Origin: Silene conica
Lineage: Eukaryota; Streptophyta; Magnoliopsida; Caryophyllales; Caryophyllaceae
Direction of reading: 5' to 3'
NCBI GenBank assembly: GCA_029255685.2
Contig: CM055319.2
Location: 8,914,747 to 8,978,746 of the forward strand
Length of the DNA: 64,000 nucleotides
In this document: positions 1 through 10,546 of the stretch, piece after piece
Numbering within the stretch: position 1 is the stretch's first letter
How the letters are laid out: each line of letters opens with the position of its first letter
Made by a program: the position numbers and the translations under genes
Notes under the pieces: model-generated
The model's input: only the letters and a program-made list of their open reading frames with translations
What the model was told of the DNA's origin: nothing
Database searches by the model: none

Positions 1-372
1 TGGGGATCCAAGAAACAAAATTCTGTCGCTCTCTCAACTGCTGAAGCAGAATATATTGCAGCCGCACTGGTATGTTCTCAACTTTTATGGTTAAAGCAAC
101 AGTTACATGATTATGGTGTTGATGTTGGATGCGTGCCTATCTTATGTGATAATACGAGTGCTATAATTATATCTAAAAACCCAGCCCAGCACTCGAGGAC
201 CAAACATATTGAAATTAGACACCACTTTCTAAGAGACCATGTTGAAAAGAAAAATATAAAATTGGAATTTTGTAGTACGGAAAAACAATGGGCAGATATC
301 TTCACTAAACCATTGGCTAGAGAACGCTTTGAGACTTTGCGATTGGAAATTGGTTTAATCGGTGGCACCTAA
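1..372 (+). CDS. Copia pol, C-terminal RNase H end (fossil)
   Basis: Reading frame open from base 1 to a stop at 370-372. It encodes the end of the copia polyprotein: the motif ALSTAEAEYIAA at the start, then LCDNTSAI, KHIEIRHHFLRDHV and a terminal ADIFTKPL block. This motif series is diagnostic of the RNase H C-terminus of plant Ty1/copia polyproteins. The start lies upstream of the window. Confidence 0.95.
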   Translation, partial: WGSKKQNSVALSTAEAEYIAAALVCSQLLWLKQQLHDYGVDVGCVPILCDNTSAIIISKNPAQHSRTKHIEIRHHFLRDHVEKKNIKLEFCSTEKQWADIFTKPLARERFETLRLEIGLIGGT

Positions 373-747
373 TCAAATCTTAAAAGCAAAAATAACCCAA
401 TGATTGACTACGGTTTAGATGAGATTATATGACTGTGTCCGTATACTCCGCTGCATGTGTATGTATATATTTGATGATAAATTTTGTGATTATAGTTATA
501 TTATACGATTTACATATGAATGTGTGCACAATCGATCTCACAATAATATTACGTCACATATTATAATTATCCCACAACATCCATATTACAATATATATAC
601 AAAATAATAATATTCAAATATTATAAAAACAAAAATACTTACCTCAAATTAAACACACAAAATGTGTGTAATGGTCCCCTTTAGCCACGTTTCCACCCAA
701 GCAACCCCACACTCAACTGACACGTGCCCCCCTACTACCCGTAGACC
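373..747 (+). other. Copia internal spacer
   Basis: About 375 bases of AT-rich sequence between the pol stop and the extra ORF of the copia element. Nothing gene-like is seen. The 3' part, about 660-750, is C-rich on the plus strand. Confidence 0.6.
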
Positions 748-2475
748 TTGACTTACCCCAACTCCCACATTATTACCCCAACTCCCTCAACTCACATTAA
801 CCATCCTCCATTATTACCAAACCCACAAACTTACTCACTTTTATTACCAAAAACCATTAAAACTCAAAACCTCCAAAACTCCATTAAAACCGTACCAAAA
901 TCTCACCACTTCTCGCCCCTTCAACCACCGTGTATCACCTCAACCACCATGCCTCCATCTCGTGCCACCCGCTCTCATCAAAAGAAACCTTCCCCTCCTT
1001 CACCACCTTCGTCACCCCCACCGTCTCCAACACCCATAGCCACCGCCGCACCACCATCTGACAAAGGCAAACGACGAAAACTCAACCGCTCATCTCCTTC
1101 CATCTCCGATGACATGCATGAAATGGGTTTTACATCTCAAAACCCGCGCCCTCTGTTTTCCGAGTATTCGATTGAAGCTACTAGGGAGGGTCTTGAAAGA
1201 GTTCGAATGACCAAAAACGAAGGTATGTTGATCGAACGTGTCCTCCCTTATGCTATTCATGCGGGTCGTTATTACTCACGGTCATGGGTCGAAAGTTCGA
1301 AATCTTTAGGTTTCTTTAAAGATTTCTTAAAATATCAGGGATGGGAGTACATTAGTAGCTTTTCGGGGTTGATTTTCCCTATTGAGATGGTTCAGTTTCT
1401 TGCTTCGGTTAAAAGGTGTGACAATGGCATTGTGAGTGTCGTGAATGGAAAGGATGTGGTCATAACTAAATCAGAGATTTGTGATATCTTCAAACTTGAT
1501 CATGACGGGTTAAATCTTGACCCAAAGTTGGAGTGGAATGTAGTTTCTAAAGAACAAAAAATGGTGATTAAGAAGTACTTTGATGCGGATGCCACCGAGG
1601 TAACACCTCTGCTTACTGTGTCCTTTAACCCCAAATTGAAATTCTTCTTGAATTTTTTGTGGAACACTGTGTTGCCTCGTCGGGGTGGTCGGGATAAGCT
1701 TGCTAGTGTCGAAGCCGTGGTATTGTATAGTTGGTTGGAAGGACAGAAAGTCGACTTAGCTTCCTTATTATGTCACAAAATTTGTCAAGTTTCGAATGTG
1801 GTTGTTAAGGAGAAGTTTTGCTCAACCGTTGACATTCCATATGGAATGTGGATATCCGAATTGTTGCTTAAAAAGGGTGTGGTTGATGATAATAGTTTTG
1901 GAATTAAGCCAAAAGATGTTATGAATGATCGTTTGTTGAAACTAATGGGAATTTGTTTTGATGGGGTTGATCTCGCGTTTGGTAAGAACGAACCAACTCC
2001 GACCCCTTCACCATCTTTTGCGGGTCTTGAAGCCAAGATGGACAAAATACTTGGTCTCTGTGAAATCAAAAAGGAAAAGGATGAGGCTGGGGGTAGTTGT
2101 AAGAAGAGGAGTCGTGGATTTGAGGATGAGGTAAAAGAGTGGATGGAGAAAGTTGATAAACAATTGGTAAAGATTGGGTCAGAGGTCTCGGTTGTTTGCT
2201 CGGAGTTGCTAAGCATGAGTGACCGTCTCTCGTTTCTTGCTACTCAAGGGGGTGCTGTGGTTCGTGATCATGGTTTATTAAGGACGGATGCATCTCAAGC
2301 ACTCGAAGCGGTTAAGGCATTATCTTTGAAAATTCTTAACTTCGAGTTGGCTCTCAATGCTCAAGGGAGGAATGTGTCGAGTTGTTTGGATCGGTTGGAG
2401 ACACTCGAATTCCGTACCCGACCCGACTACGTCAATCCTTATGCCAAGAATCCGGGTTCAAGCTCTCGTTCTTGA
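748..2475 (+). CDS. Extra ORF of the copia element, plant-transposon-protein-like (fossil)
   Basis: Uninterrupted 575-codon frame downstream of copia pol, on the same strand. The first 50 codons are Ser/Thr/Asn-rich and look like leader. A more natural start is the Met at about 950, which opens a Ser/Pro-rich, basic segment. Residues about 130-330 form a globular part with the flavour of the 'putative plant transposon protein' domain found in many plant LTR elements, and residues about 430-530 look helical. In SIRE-type elements the ORF at this position has been called envelope-like. I see no convincing signal peptide or membrane anchor here, so I only call it the extra ORF. Function unknown. 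Confidence 0.7.
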   Translation: MTYPNSHIITPTPSTHINHPPLLPNPQTYSLLLPKTIKTQNLQNSIKTVPKSHHFSPLQPPCITSTTMPPSRATRSHQKKPSPPSPPSSPPPSPTPIATAAPPSDKGKRRKLNRSSPSISDDMHEMGFTSQNPRPLFSEYSIEATREGLERVRMTKNEGMLIERVLPYAIHAGRYYSRSWVESSKSLGFFKDFLKYQGWEYISSFSGLIFPIEMVQFLASVKRCDNGIVSVVNGKDVVITKSEICDIFKLDHDGLNLDPKLEWNVVSKEQKMVIKKYFDADATEVTPLLTVSFNPKLKFFLNFLWNTVLPRRGGRDKLASVEAVVLYSWLEGQKVDLASLLCHKICQVSNVVVKEKFCSTVDIPYGMWISELLLKKGVVDDNSFGIKPKDVMNDRLLKLMGICFDGVDLAFGKNEPTPTPSPSFAGLEAKMDKILGLCEIKKEKDEAGGSCKKRSRGFEDEVKEWMEKVDKQLVKIGSEVSVVCSELLSMSDRLSFLATQGGAVVRDHGLLRTDASQALEAVKALSLKILNFELALNAQGRNVSSCLDRLETLEFRTRPDYVNPYAKNPGSSSRS

Positions 2476-3183
2476 TGCTCCATACCCGTCCCTGTTTTCG
2501 TTGGATTAAGGTTGTGTTGTTGTTTTTGCTCTAAGTCAGGTGGACTTATAAAAAAAAAATTCTCTAATTGTGGCCCAATTTGATTCCTAGCCCATTAAGG
2601 AATCCGAAGCTTATCCTCTTTTGCTTCTTCGGATTTCCAAATCGTACCAGGCCCAACCTATTATCAACCGGCCTTGCTTTTGTTTTTGATGCGGCCCATC
2701 TGACATTACCCTATTTTGGCCCATCTTCTATTAATATCTCTTGCAGGCCCAGTTATCCGATTCCACTAGCCGGCCCAATTTTCTTTAAACACTATTATTT
2801 CTTCATTCGGCCCATTGGCTTAGTATTTTGGATTGCTTGTGTATATTTTTAACATTCCGTATGTGGTTATGTGATATTTTCTATGTTCATATCATTTCGA
2901 CTCGTTTATATGCTTGCTTATGCTTCGTCCGTATATTATTCTAGTCGTTTCATGTCTTTGTTCTCATCTTTTCGATGATGTCAAGAGGGGGAAATATGCG
3001 ACTTAGATTAGAATTTGCCTAAGCTTGCTCCTTGTCGTAATTCATTGTCTCTTAGGGTCCTTAAAGGATATGGGATAGATAGAAGATAGAAACCCTAAGT
3101 GACTCTTTGCTATGAATAACCCTTATTATATTGAGGGGGAACATACACTTAGACACGAAATCTAAGAAAGACTTGCCATCATC
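2476..3183 (+). other. Copia 3' untranslated region
   Basis: Non-coding stretch between the extra ORF and the 3' LTR, with a pyrimidine- and GGCCCA-rich part at about 2570-2830. A purine-rich tract at 2982-2995 resembles a second, internal polypurine tract. Confidence 0.5.
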
Positions 3184-3195
3184 AAAAAGGGGGAA
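3184..3195 (+). other. Polypurine tract of the copia element
   Basis: AAAAAGGGGGAA lies two bases before the TGTTGAACC that opens the 3' LTR. This is the position and composition expected of the plus-strand primer site. Confidence 0.8.
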
Positions 3196-3197
3196 TT

Positions 3198-4673
3198 TGT
3201 TGAACCATATATTCAAATATATATATATAGTATATATGTCTATGTTTTGATAATGACAAGTCTAGCTATTTATATATTATATACTCGTATGTATAATCGT
3301 GTGCTAAGTGTACAGAATATCAGTGACAAGATCTAATCTATCAAGTGTAAAAGATTCAAGTATATTAGTCAATGAATTGACTAAGTCGAAGATTGATAGA
3401 AGATCACAAGCGCGCATAGTGAACTAAAGTTATATTTATCAACTATAGCTTTATTACAAGATTGGTTCTAGTTATAGCCAGTAGCTATAACTCTATATCA
3501 TGAAGAAATGATCAAGACTTATGTCTGTTTTAGTTGAAACAATTGTTTCCTAATTTGTGTCGTGTAGGTATTAGTGTTTGAATGGTACTCTAATTAAATA
3601 TGGAATTGTTAATCTTAATAGGATTATATAAAATATCTTTTAGTTAAATAAGAAATAAATAATTGTCTTATGAGATAATTATTTATTACTAAAATAAACT
3701 AAAGATTTTTTATATGATTTTAATTGTCAAAATATATAATCTAAGATTTAGTTTGTTTCGATTTTGGAAATTGTGTGATATGTCACATTACCATAAATCG
3801 TGTAGGACTTACTTAAATAAATATTATGTATTTATTTAATGTCCTAAATAAACTAAGATTATATTATGGTAATATAGTTTATTATCTTTGACATGATTTA
3901 GGAAGTTGATTTAATAAGGATACTAATTATTTATTATATAAAGATCTTTCCTAAATATGAATTAGGAAATTAATTCCTTATATAATACATATTGTATATT
4001 ATTAAATCTTTCCTAAATATATTAAGATTAGATTTAAGGTAGTATTACTAAAAGACTAGTATTCTAGTTTAAGTAATATTCCTAAATCATCTAGGGTTTA
4101 AATTACCTAGATACATATTCTATATAAATAGACTACCATGATACATTGAAACACACGAAATACACAACACACATTCACGCATATCGAGAGAGAGCCGCCG
4201 ATCATATTCTTCAAGTTCGAGCTGTTCATTGTCATATCCGATCCAAGATTCAAGTGCTCAAGCATTGATCTTATTCATTCAAGATTGTGACACCAAGAAA
4301 ACATTGAAGACTTTATCTTATTTACGTAAGATAGATTGAGTATTTAGCGGTACTCGTTGTAAGACAAATATTTAACGGTATTTGTCGTAGCTAGATATTT
4401 AACGGTATCTAGATTGAGTTGTGACTAACATCAAAGTCGCACGAGTAGGGTTGATAAAATTGTAATCCAGAGTTGGTACTAATTTTATTAATCGAGAATA
4501 GTGGACGTAGGTCTCAGAGTGTGAGACTGAACCACTTCAAAAATATCGTGTCTCTACTTTATTATTGCTCTACTCAACGATCATCATACAACTACACACA
4601 TCGAAGAAGATTCCGAAAAGAAGGCATACTCAATTCAACCCCCCCCCCCCCCTTTCTTGAGTATATCATATCA
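3198..4673 (+). repeat. 3' LTR of the copia element
   Basis: Begins TGTTGAACC after the polypurine tract. It ends in ...TATATCATATCA, the last TCA falling at 4671-4673, just after a run of C at about 4640-4653. The end is uncertain by about 5 bases. It is very AT-rich, and a segment near 4130 (CTATATAAATAG) could be the TATA box. Right of it the sequence switches to gypsy integrase coding sequence. Confidence 0.75.
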
Positions 4674-4679
4674 ATAGAC

Positions 4680-5033
4680 TCTTCAGGCTGCCTAACGGAA
4701 GAACGCAATCAGACAGAAATGGCCAGCAGCCTGGACACGATAGATGAGCTCAGAACCAGCGCCGCAATCAGAATGGCCGCCTATAAGCAAATGGTGGCCC
4801 GAAGTTACAACAAGAACGTTAAGATCAGAACCCTCCAGGTAGGAGACCTAGTCCTCAGGAAAGTGTTCCAGAACACGAAGAATGCAAGTGCCGGAAAATT
4901 CGCCTACAATTGGGAGGGGCCTTATCAGGTGGAAAGCACAACGGGAAGCGGGTCCTACAGGTTGATGGACATGAAAGGAAACATGGTGCCCAGACCTTGG
5001 AATATCCTCCACCTAAAAAAGTATCACATATAA
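4680..5033 (+). CDS. Tat gypsy integrase, C-terminal end (fossil)
   Basis: The frame reads through AAIRMAAYKQMVARSYNK, VGDLVLRKVF, WEGPYQV and RPWNILHLKKYHI before its stop at 5031-5033. These are the signature blocks of the integrase C-terminus in Tat/Ogre/Retand elements. No chromodomain follows, as expected for this lineage. The upstream coding part is cut off by the copia insertion. Confidence 0.9.
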   Translation, partial: SSGCLTEERNQTEMASSLDTIDELRTSAAIRMAAYKQMVARSYNKNVKIRTLQVGDLVLRKVFQNTKNASAGKFAYNWEGPYQVESTTGSGSYRLMDMKGNMVPRPWNILHLKKYHI

Positions 5034-5702
5034 GGAAGCATACCGAGAGGTTCTTCCAGAATCCGCGCCCAGAATCTACATCCTAATCCTAGGGTATTTA
5101 CTTACTTATTCAATGTTTAAGCATTTCATATTTTAATCATCCACGAATGTATCACCCCCAGGATCCAGCCATCCTGAGAGAGTTATTTGAAAAACAAAAC
5201 CAATTCGGTGATCAATGAAAATCTACTTGAGGTATTCTTTATCATAAATACTTGCAACATGTTGTCACTAGAAAAGCGAGCTTGAGTCAAATCACACTCA
5301 AAATCCTCCACACTGCGTGAGTACGGCGAAGTACAGGCAACTGGGACACTGTCGCCCACGATACCTAGCACTCACGAAAGCCTGGCAGCCTCTGACTGAG
5401 ATGGGTATACCCTGAAGCCAGCACCCACACATGGCCAAAAATACACGAGCATGCGCAAACAAAAACAAAACACACAAGGCATAAAAAGCGTCCATAGACG
5501 CATACTTAAGAAGCAGCATAAACAACTGCTGGAGATTCCTGGGGACCGCCCAGTAAAAAGTTCAGACATACCGGAAAAAAGCAAAAATAAAATAAAGGCC
5601 CGCCACGCAGGGCCCAGGGCACAGAAATATCCAGGGCACTAGCCCAACCAGCAGAACAAACATAAGAACAACTAAATCAGAATGCCACCAAGGGCGCAGA
5701 AA
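5034..5702 (+). other. Tat spacer between integrase and antisense ORF
   Basis: About 670 bases with no recognisable gene. Short open frames here on both strands have no family features. Confidence 0.5.
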
Positions 5703-7592
5703 CTAAACATCAGGAGCCTCCCCCATAACCTGCTCACCACCAGAGTGCCGAGTAGAAGAGGAGCCCGCCTCCGCAGCAACATCAACAAGCTGATCCTGAA
5801 AAACGCCGGCTGGAGCAGGAGACCCTGGAGGAGCGCTCTGGACCTCGGGAGAGCCAGGAATTGGAGAGCGGAGGGATCCATCAGGATTGAGGTCAGGAAA
5901 GTCCGGAAGCACGGGAGGCACTGGGAACATCTGCTCCATAAGCTTCCTCTCATCCTCCAAGCTCCACTTGGTATGCTCCCCCGTCCCAAACTCTTCCATG
6001 CAGGATATTCTTGCCTCCAGGGCGGAGAAAGTAGTCATGTTATACAGCAGCTGGGACAATTTCTTCTTCTTGGTCACCACGACTCTCAACCGCGCACCCT
6101 GCTCTGCTAGGGCCTGGTCCCTCTCTCTACGCAGCTCAGCAAGCTCTTCATCCCTCTTCCTACCCTGCTCCGCAAGGGCATCCTCCAGCTCCTTCACCCT
6201 TGCCTGGCATTGGGCCAACTCCTCCGACTTCCTCACCCTAAGCCCTCTCTCGGCATCCAACCCAGTCTTGGCCTCCTGGAATGCAGTCTCAGCCTCGCTG
6301 CATCCCATCAGCACCTTTTGGAAGCCCTGATAAGGGGACCCAAAAGAGATGTCAGTTAACCAAAACAGAGATACGAACAAACGCAAGAAAAAAGGGAAAA
6401 CTCACCGAGAAAATATCCTCTGCAGCCTGGCGCCACAGCGGCATCACAGGCTGACCTTTCAGGGCTGCCTTGGAGCCAGGAGTCAGCAGGCGACCCATAG
6501 CAGGCCAAGGGTTCTCCTCCAGCTGACAGCTGAAGCCCTCTGGCAGGCGGATGATATCCTCGCTCAGATCCTCAATGATAGGAGCAGCAGACTTCTTGGC
6601 CAGGGCGGTGGAAGTGGAAGCTCTGTGGCGTGTCCTGGAAGAAACTGTAGGAGGAGGAGGACAAAAGGGGGTGACGGAGGGAGATGACTCAGCAGGAGTA
6701 GGCATAGCGGCTTTCTTAGGGGCAGGCAGGGGCTCTCCAGGCTCCAACTTCCTCTTTGATAGAGGCTTGACCGATGAGACCAGCATCATCTTCCTGCGCT
6801 CAGCGAGCAGCTCTGTGGGCGTTTTCTTCGTCTGGGTTGAGCTGGTAGACATCTCTGCAGGCTCCTCCTGGGCAAATAAAGTATTGAAACAACGGGAATC
6901 GGCGTCCAGCCCAAACAACTTGTTGTAGGTCTCGGTAATATTGGGTGAGGGAATCAAATCTTTCACACCTGCACAGGAAAAGGTGTAAGGGCGTGAGCAG
7001 TAACGAGAACGAAAGACAGAAGGAAGAAACTGCCGGTACCTTTGCTGTCAGTAATTGGGTCCTGGAAGATGCAATCAGCAGGCGCGGGAAGCGAGTCCAC
7101 TCGTACGAAAATGAACTGAGTGGACCATCCAGCATCCTTAGCCTTTTTTGGAAGGATAATAGGGAGGTCGATCTTAGAGTGAGCTCGAAGGGTGTACTGA
7201 GCATCACCCAGGCCCCTGACCGCATAGAAATGGGCTAAATCCCCTAAAGAAATGTCAATGGAATGACGGCCGCTTATCATGGAAAGAGAAAGAAGGATCC
7301 TCCATGCATGAGGATTGATTTGCCAAAGGGGAAGTTTCGAATGGCGAAGAAACTCTTGCACCAGAGGAGGAAACGGGAAAGATAAACCCAAAGAAAAGGG
7401 GTACACATAAAAGGTAGTCCACCCCGGACGATGCGCATCGGGCACTTGCCCAGGGCGAGGGACGATCATGTCAACATTCTCATCAAAGGGAAAGAAATCC
7501 CTAACTACAGAAGGTTCTATCAAGGTGAAGCAGGAATCAACGCGGTATTTACTATGTAGCAGGGGACGTTCGGAAAATGTGTTTGAAGCCAT
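5703..7592 (-). CDS. Antisense ORF of the Tat element (fossil)
   Basis: Minus-strand coding region opposite to gag-pol, read from 7592 down to 5703 in three adjacent open blocks. The first block has the 'putative gypsy-type transposon' domain flavour (FPFPPLVQEFLRHSKLPL then HAWRILLSL). The second is a basic Ser/Pro/Lys-rich linker. The third holds a Glu/Arg-rich coiled coil followed by a Pro-rich acidic tail. This architecture is known for Tat-lineage antisense ORFs, whose role is unknown. The blocks are joined by short non-coding gaps with intron-like borders. I cannot tell from sequence alone whether the gaps are spliced or reflect damage. Confidence 0.75.
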
Positions 7593-7986
7593 TAAAAATG
7601 TGAAAAAAGAAGCACGAGAGGGTCGTACCTTGACGGAGAAGGAAGGCAGAGGGCGGATTGGCGAGATCGGAAGTTGAAAGAGATTGAAGAAAGAAAGAGA
7701 AAAAGTAAAAAGGGGAAGAAGGTGAAAGGGTAAAAGTTAGAGAGGAGTAAAGAAGGGGGTTAAATAGAAGGGTAAAAATTCGAAATTCAAAGGGAGTGGG
7801 TGACAGTTGGCGAGTGGTTGGCGCTCATTAAAGGGGAAGTTCATCAAGGCTGCAACACGTCATATTCACGTCCCATCAACTGCCAACCCTGCTCAACGTT
7901 TTTGCAGGAAGTCCGCATCTAAATCCTGAACCCGATATCTGCAGGAGTTCTTGCACAAACATATTTCTGCAAGAACTGGGGGCTAA

Positions 7987-8620
7987 TGTTATGCCCCAAA
8001 AATGATATTTTGTAGGCTAACACGTGGCATTACACGATTGGAAGGAAAATACACATTGGATACCAAAGTCAATAAAATAAAGGAGGTGGAAGTCAAAGCA
8101 AGAAGAAGATTGTAGAGGAAGGAGAAGGATGGCAGAAACGAGGAGAAGGAAAAGGTCAAAAGGAACATAACTCGAGATTGCCATAAATGGCCACACACCA
8201 AGCTTCCGTCAGAAAAAGCAAGCAGGGAGAAGGCATCCAAAATAGGCGACAGAGGGAGAAAAGACCCGTTGGATTGGACTCTAATCCAACGGTCCCTAGC
8301 ATTAGGCTTTATATATATATGTAAACATTGTATATGGGAATCTCATTCATTACACACTTAGCAAACAAAGAACACTAAGAAAACCCTAAAGAACACTTGT
8401 AATCGCACACACTTTCTGAAGGATAATTCTAGTGGAAATTGGAGGAAACATCCCTCCCGCAGTTTTTTCCTAAGGGATTTCTGCGTGATCACCCTTTGTC
8501 TCTTCCATACATCTTCTCTTTACATTGCTCAAATACTTAGTTAATCCACCAATTCGTATTCACGGCTTGAATTCACTATAACCTCACAAAAACTACCTTA
8601 GGCAAATTTTGGCCTAAACA
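7987..8620 (+). repeat. 3' LTR of the Tat element
   Basis: Opens TGTTATGCCCC right after the purine tract AACTGGGGGCTAA and closes ...GGCCTAAACA, giving TG...CA ends and a length of 634 bases. A TATA-like run (CTTTATATATATATG) lies near 8307. The five bases after it (TTAGG) would be the target duplication, but the left partner is outside the window. Confidence 0.8.
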
Positions 8621-8984
8621 TTAGGAAGAAAGTTTAGGGATACAATATAAGGTGTCACCAAAGTCTTCATGGTTAAGAACAATGTCCATGGTCGTTTCTT
8701 TTCTTTGGTTTCCATGTGCAGTGAAAATCCTTTAGTCGCCAAACAAGTGTCGGAGATTAGCGAACACCAACGCTTTGAGACGGTTTTGCATTGAATTGCA
8801 GTGCGATAACAAGATAACCTGCATAAGAGAATTATGGAAGGATATCTATTTTTATACCGAATTATGGAAGGATATATCTATCACTTTTCCACATTCGATA
8901 GAAGTATTATTAACCACAAATACCTTAATACGAGATAATTCGTCTTAACCAAGAAACGGGTCAATAACATACCAAATTGGTAGA
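8621..8984. other. Spacer with no gene
   Basis: Flanking sequence between the Tat LTR and the lipoamide dehydrogenase pseudogene. Near 8935-8985 it has the words CGTCTTAA and ACGGGTCAA, which resemble the small inverted-repeat transposon at 13563. Otherwise nothing is recognised. Confidence 0.4.
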
Positions 8985-9340
8985 TGTAAGATTTTTTTGT
9001 TGTGTCAGCCGGTTGAGTCCCGTTCACTATAAGGGGGTTGGCCGCTTGGGCTTGATCAAGTTGGAGTACAAATGGACAAAGTGGGCCATATCCTGGTCAA
9101 TGAATAATTTGCCTCAAACGTAGCTGAAGTCCTGGAATTTATGCGACCGGAGACGTGATCAGAGGACCTATATTGGCTCACAAGGCAGAAAAGGATGGAT
9201 GAGTTGCCTGTATCGATTACATTGCAGGAAAGGAAGGATGCGTAGACTATGACATGGTTCCAAGAATTGTATCCACCCACCCTGAGGTGGCTTCTGCCGG
9301 GAAGACGGAGGAGCAGGTTAAACGCCTTGTCGCTAGCTTA
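8985..9340 (+). pseudogene. Lipoamide dehydrogenase pseudogene, C-terminal-half fragment
   Basis: Degraded copy of the middle to C-terminal part of dihydrolipoyl dehydrogenase, the FAD-disulfide oxidoreductase (E3) shared by the mitochondrial pyruvate, 2-oxoglutarate and glycine-cleavage complexes. From about 9044 the frame gives GLDQVGVQMDKVGHILVNE, then IYATGDVIRGPILAHKAEKDG and VDYDMVPRIVSTHPEVASAGKTEEQV. These match the NADH-domain end and the interface-domain start of plant mitochondrial enzymes. It carries stops (for example TGA after AEKDG near 9210) and a frameshift near 9040, and breaks off at about 9340 before the catalytic His-Glu end. No intron is visible. Confidence 0.85.
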
Positions 9341-9956
9341 GTCAGATTATTTATTTTGCAGAAAGGTGGGGTTGATGTGGCTGGTGGAAGTGGGGACAAT
9401 GGTGTTAATAGGGGTGGTGGTGGTGGTGGTGGTGGTGGCGGCGACAATGTGGGAGAGTATTGGGGACAAGTTTATTAGTGATCATAATAAGCAAATGATG
9501 AAAATGATGATGATTAGTATCATAATGAGTAGCTAGATGGTGAGGATGATGAGAATGGTCTATGCATATGTGATTCCGTGTGTTTTTGGAAGTTTATGAT
9601 CCAAATGATGTCGTCCTACACTAATTAATTCCTACACTACTGGTTTATTTGTATCACAAATTCTCATATGTGACGAGTAAGTACTGTCCATATGTGGTAC
9701 ATTACCTGGATAGTATTAATCTATTTTGTCTTATCAATTCACATGTGTAGTACTCGATCTGTCGCAAACTTGTCGCGGATATGCCCCTTATAAGGGAGAC
9801 TCGCGCACTAATTAGTAAGCATGAATTATTTAATGTTTGCCAGTTTACGATTCCTTCGATACTGGTTTATTCTGGCTGTCTATTTTGTATATCAATATAT
9901 TGACTTCTAAATGAATGTGAATTAGTTAAGGTCTGTTGTCATCAAGAACTGGATAA
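9341..9956. other. Spacer with a GGT-repeat
   Basis: Sequence between the two dehydrogenase fragments. It contains a (GGT)n microsatellite at about 9412-9440, which makes a spurious glycine-rich frame, and ATG/GAT-rich simple sequence at 9490-9560. No gene recognised. Confidence 0.5.
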
Positions 9957-10546
9957 GCAAAGCATTCTTTTGCTAATCATGGTGTGAACTGCTCTTCAAT
10001 GGAGATTGATGCAGAGGCCATGATGAACCAAAAAGACAAAGCCGTGTCGAACCTGACGCGGGGTATTGAGGGTTTGTTCAAGAAGAACAAAGTAACCTAT
10101 GTCAAGGGATATGGAAAAGTGACTTCTCCTTCTGAAGTCTCTGTGGACACTGTTGAAAGTGGAAGCACTGTTGTCAAAGGCAAACATATAATTGTTGCTA
10201 CTGGCTCCGATGTCAAGTCTCTTCCCGGTATTGAAATTGATGAGAAGAGAATCGTTTCATCTACTGGAGTTTTAGCCCTAACCGAAATCCCCAAGAGATT
10301 AGTGGTGATTGGCGCCGGCTACATCGGCCTTGAAATGGGCTCTGTATGGGGCAGGCTGGGTTCCAAGGTTACTGTTGTTGAGTTTGGTCCCGATATTGTA
10401 CCTTCCATGGATGGTGAAATGCGCAGGCAGTTCCAACGTTCCTCGGCGTTGACACTTCTGGGGATCCTCTCAAGCTGACATTTGAGCCTTCAGCTGGAGG
10501 TGAGCAGACCACCTTTGAAGCAAATGTTGTTCTTGTGTCAGCTGGC
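9957..10546 (+). pseudogene. Lipoamide dehydrogenase pseudogene, N-terminal/middle fragment
   Basis: From 9957 the frame reads AKHSFANHGVNCSS, LTRGIEGLFKKNKVTYVKGYG, HIIVATGSDVKSLPG, and the second Rossmann motif VVIGAGYIGLEMGSVWGRLG. This is the FAD and NAD domain part of plant mitochondrial lipoamide dehydrogenase. The N-terminal region with the redox CxxxxC pair is absent. After FQRS near 10437 about 20 codons are missing and the frame changes. The tail at 10485-10546 still encodes AGGEQTTFEANVVLVSAGR in another frame. That tail abuts, in the parent gene, the sequence where the 8985 fragment starts, so the halves are in swapped order. A duplicate snippet (GAGCAGACCACC) follows at about 10580. 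Confidence 0.9.

Larger units (their letters stand above)
1..4673 (+). mobile_element. Ty1/copia LTR retrotransposon, SIRE-like, right-hand part
   Basis: Right-hand part of a copia-type retrotransposon whose left half lies outside the window. Parts in order are the end of the pol RNase H domain (1-372), an untranslated gap, a long extra ORF (748-2475), polypurine-rich sites, and a 3' LTR (about 3198-4673). An additional ORF between pol and the 3' LTR is typical of the SIRE/Maximus lineage of plant copia elements, which is why I favour that lineage. The element lies inside a Tat-lineage gypsy element, because gypsy integrase coding sequence resumes directly after its LTR. The visible part looks well preserved. 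Age cannot be judged because only one LTR is in view. Confidence 0.85.
4674..8620 (+). mobile_element. Ty3/gypsy element, Tat lineage, right-hand part (host of the copia insertion)
   Basis: Right end of a Tat-lineage gypsy element: the integrase C-terminus (to 5033), a long region with an antisense ORF (5703-7592, minus), a polypurine tract and a 3' LTR (7987-8620). An additional ORF on the opposite strand between pol and the 3' LTR is a known trait of Tat elements such as Retand. The copia element interrupts it near the integrase end. The left part is outside the window, and with a single LTR in view its age cannot be estimated. The nesting shows it is older than the copia insertion. Confidence 0.85.

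Noticed and set aside
1785-2216. 143-codon minus-strand frame
   Set aside because: Shadow of the copia extra ORF on the other strand, no family features.
4473-5033. 186-codon frame as a single gene
   Set aside because: Its start lies in the copia LTR; only the part after about 4680 is coding, and belongs to the Tat integrase.
9254-9478. Open frame with a glycine run, as a glycine-rich protein gene
   Set aside because: Its first part is the lipoamide dehydrogenase pseudogene and the glycines come from a (GGT)n microsatellite.
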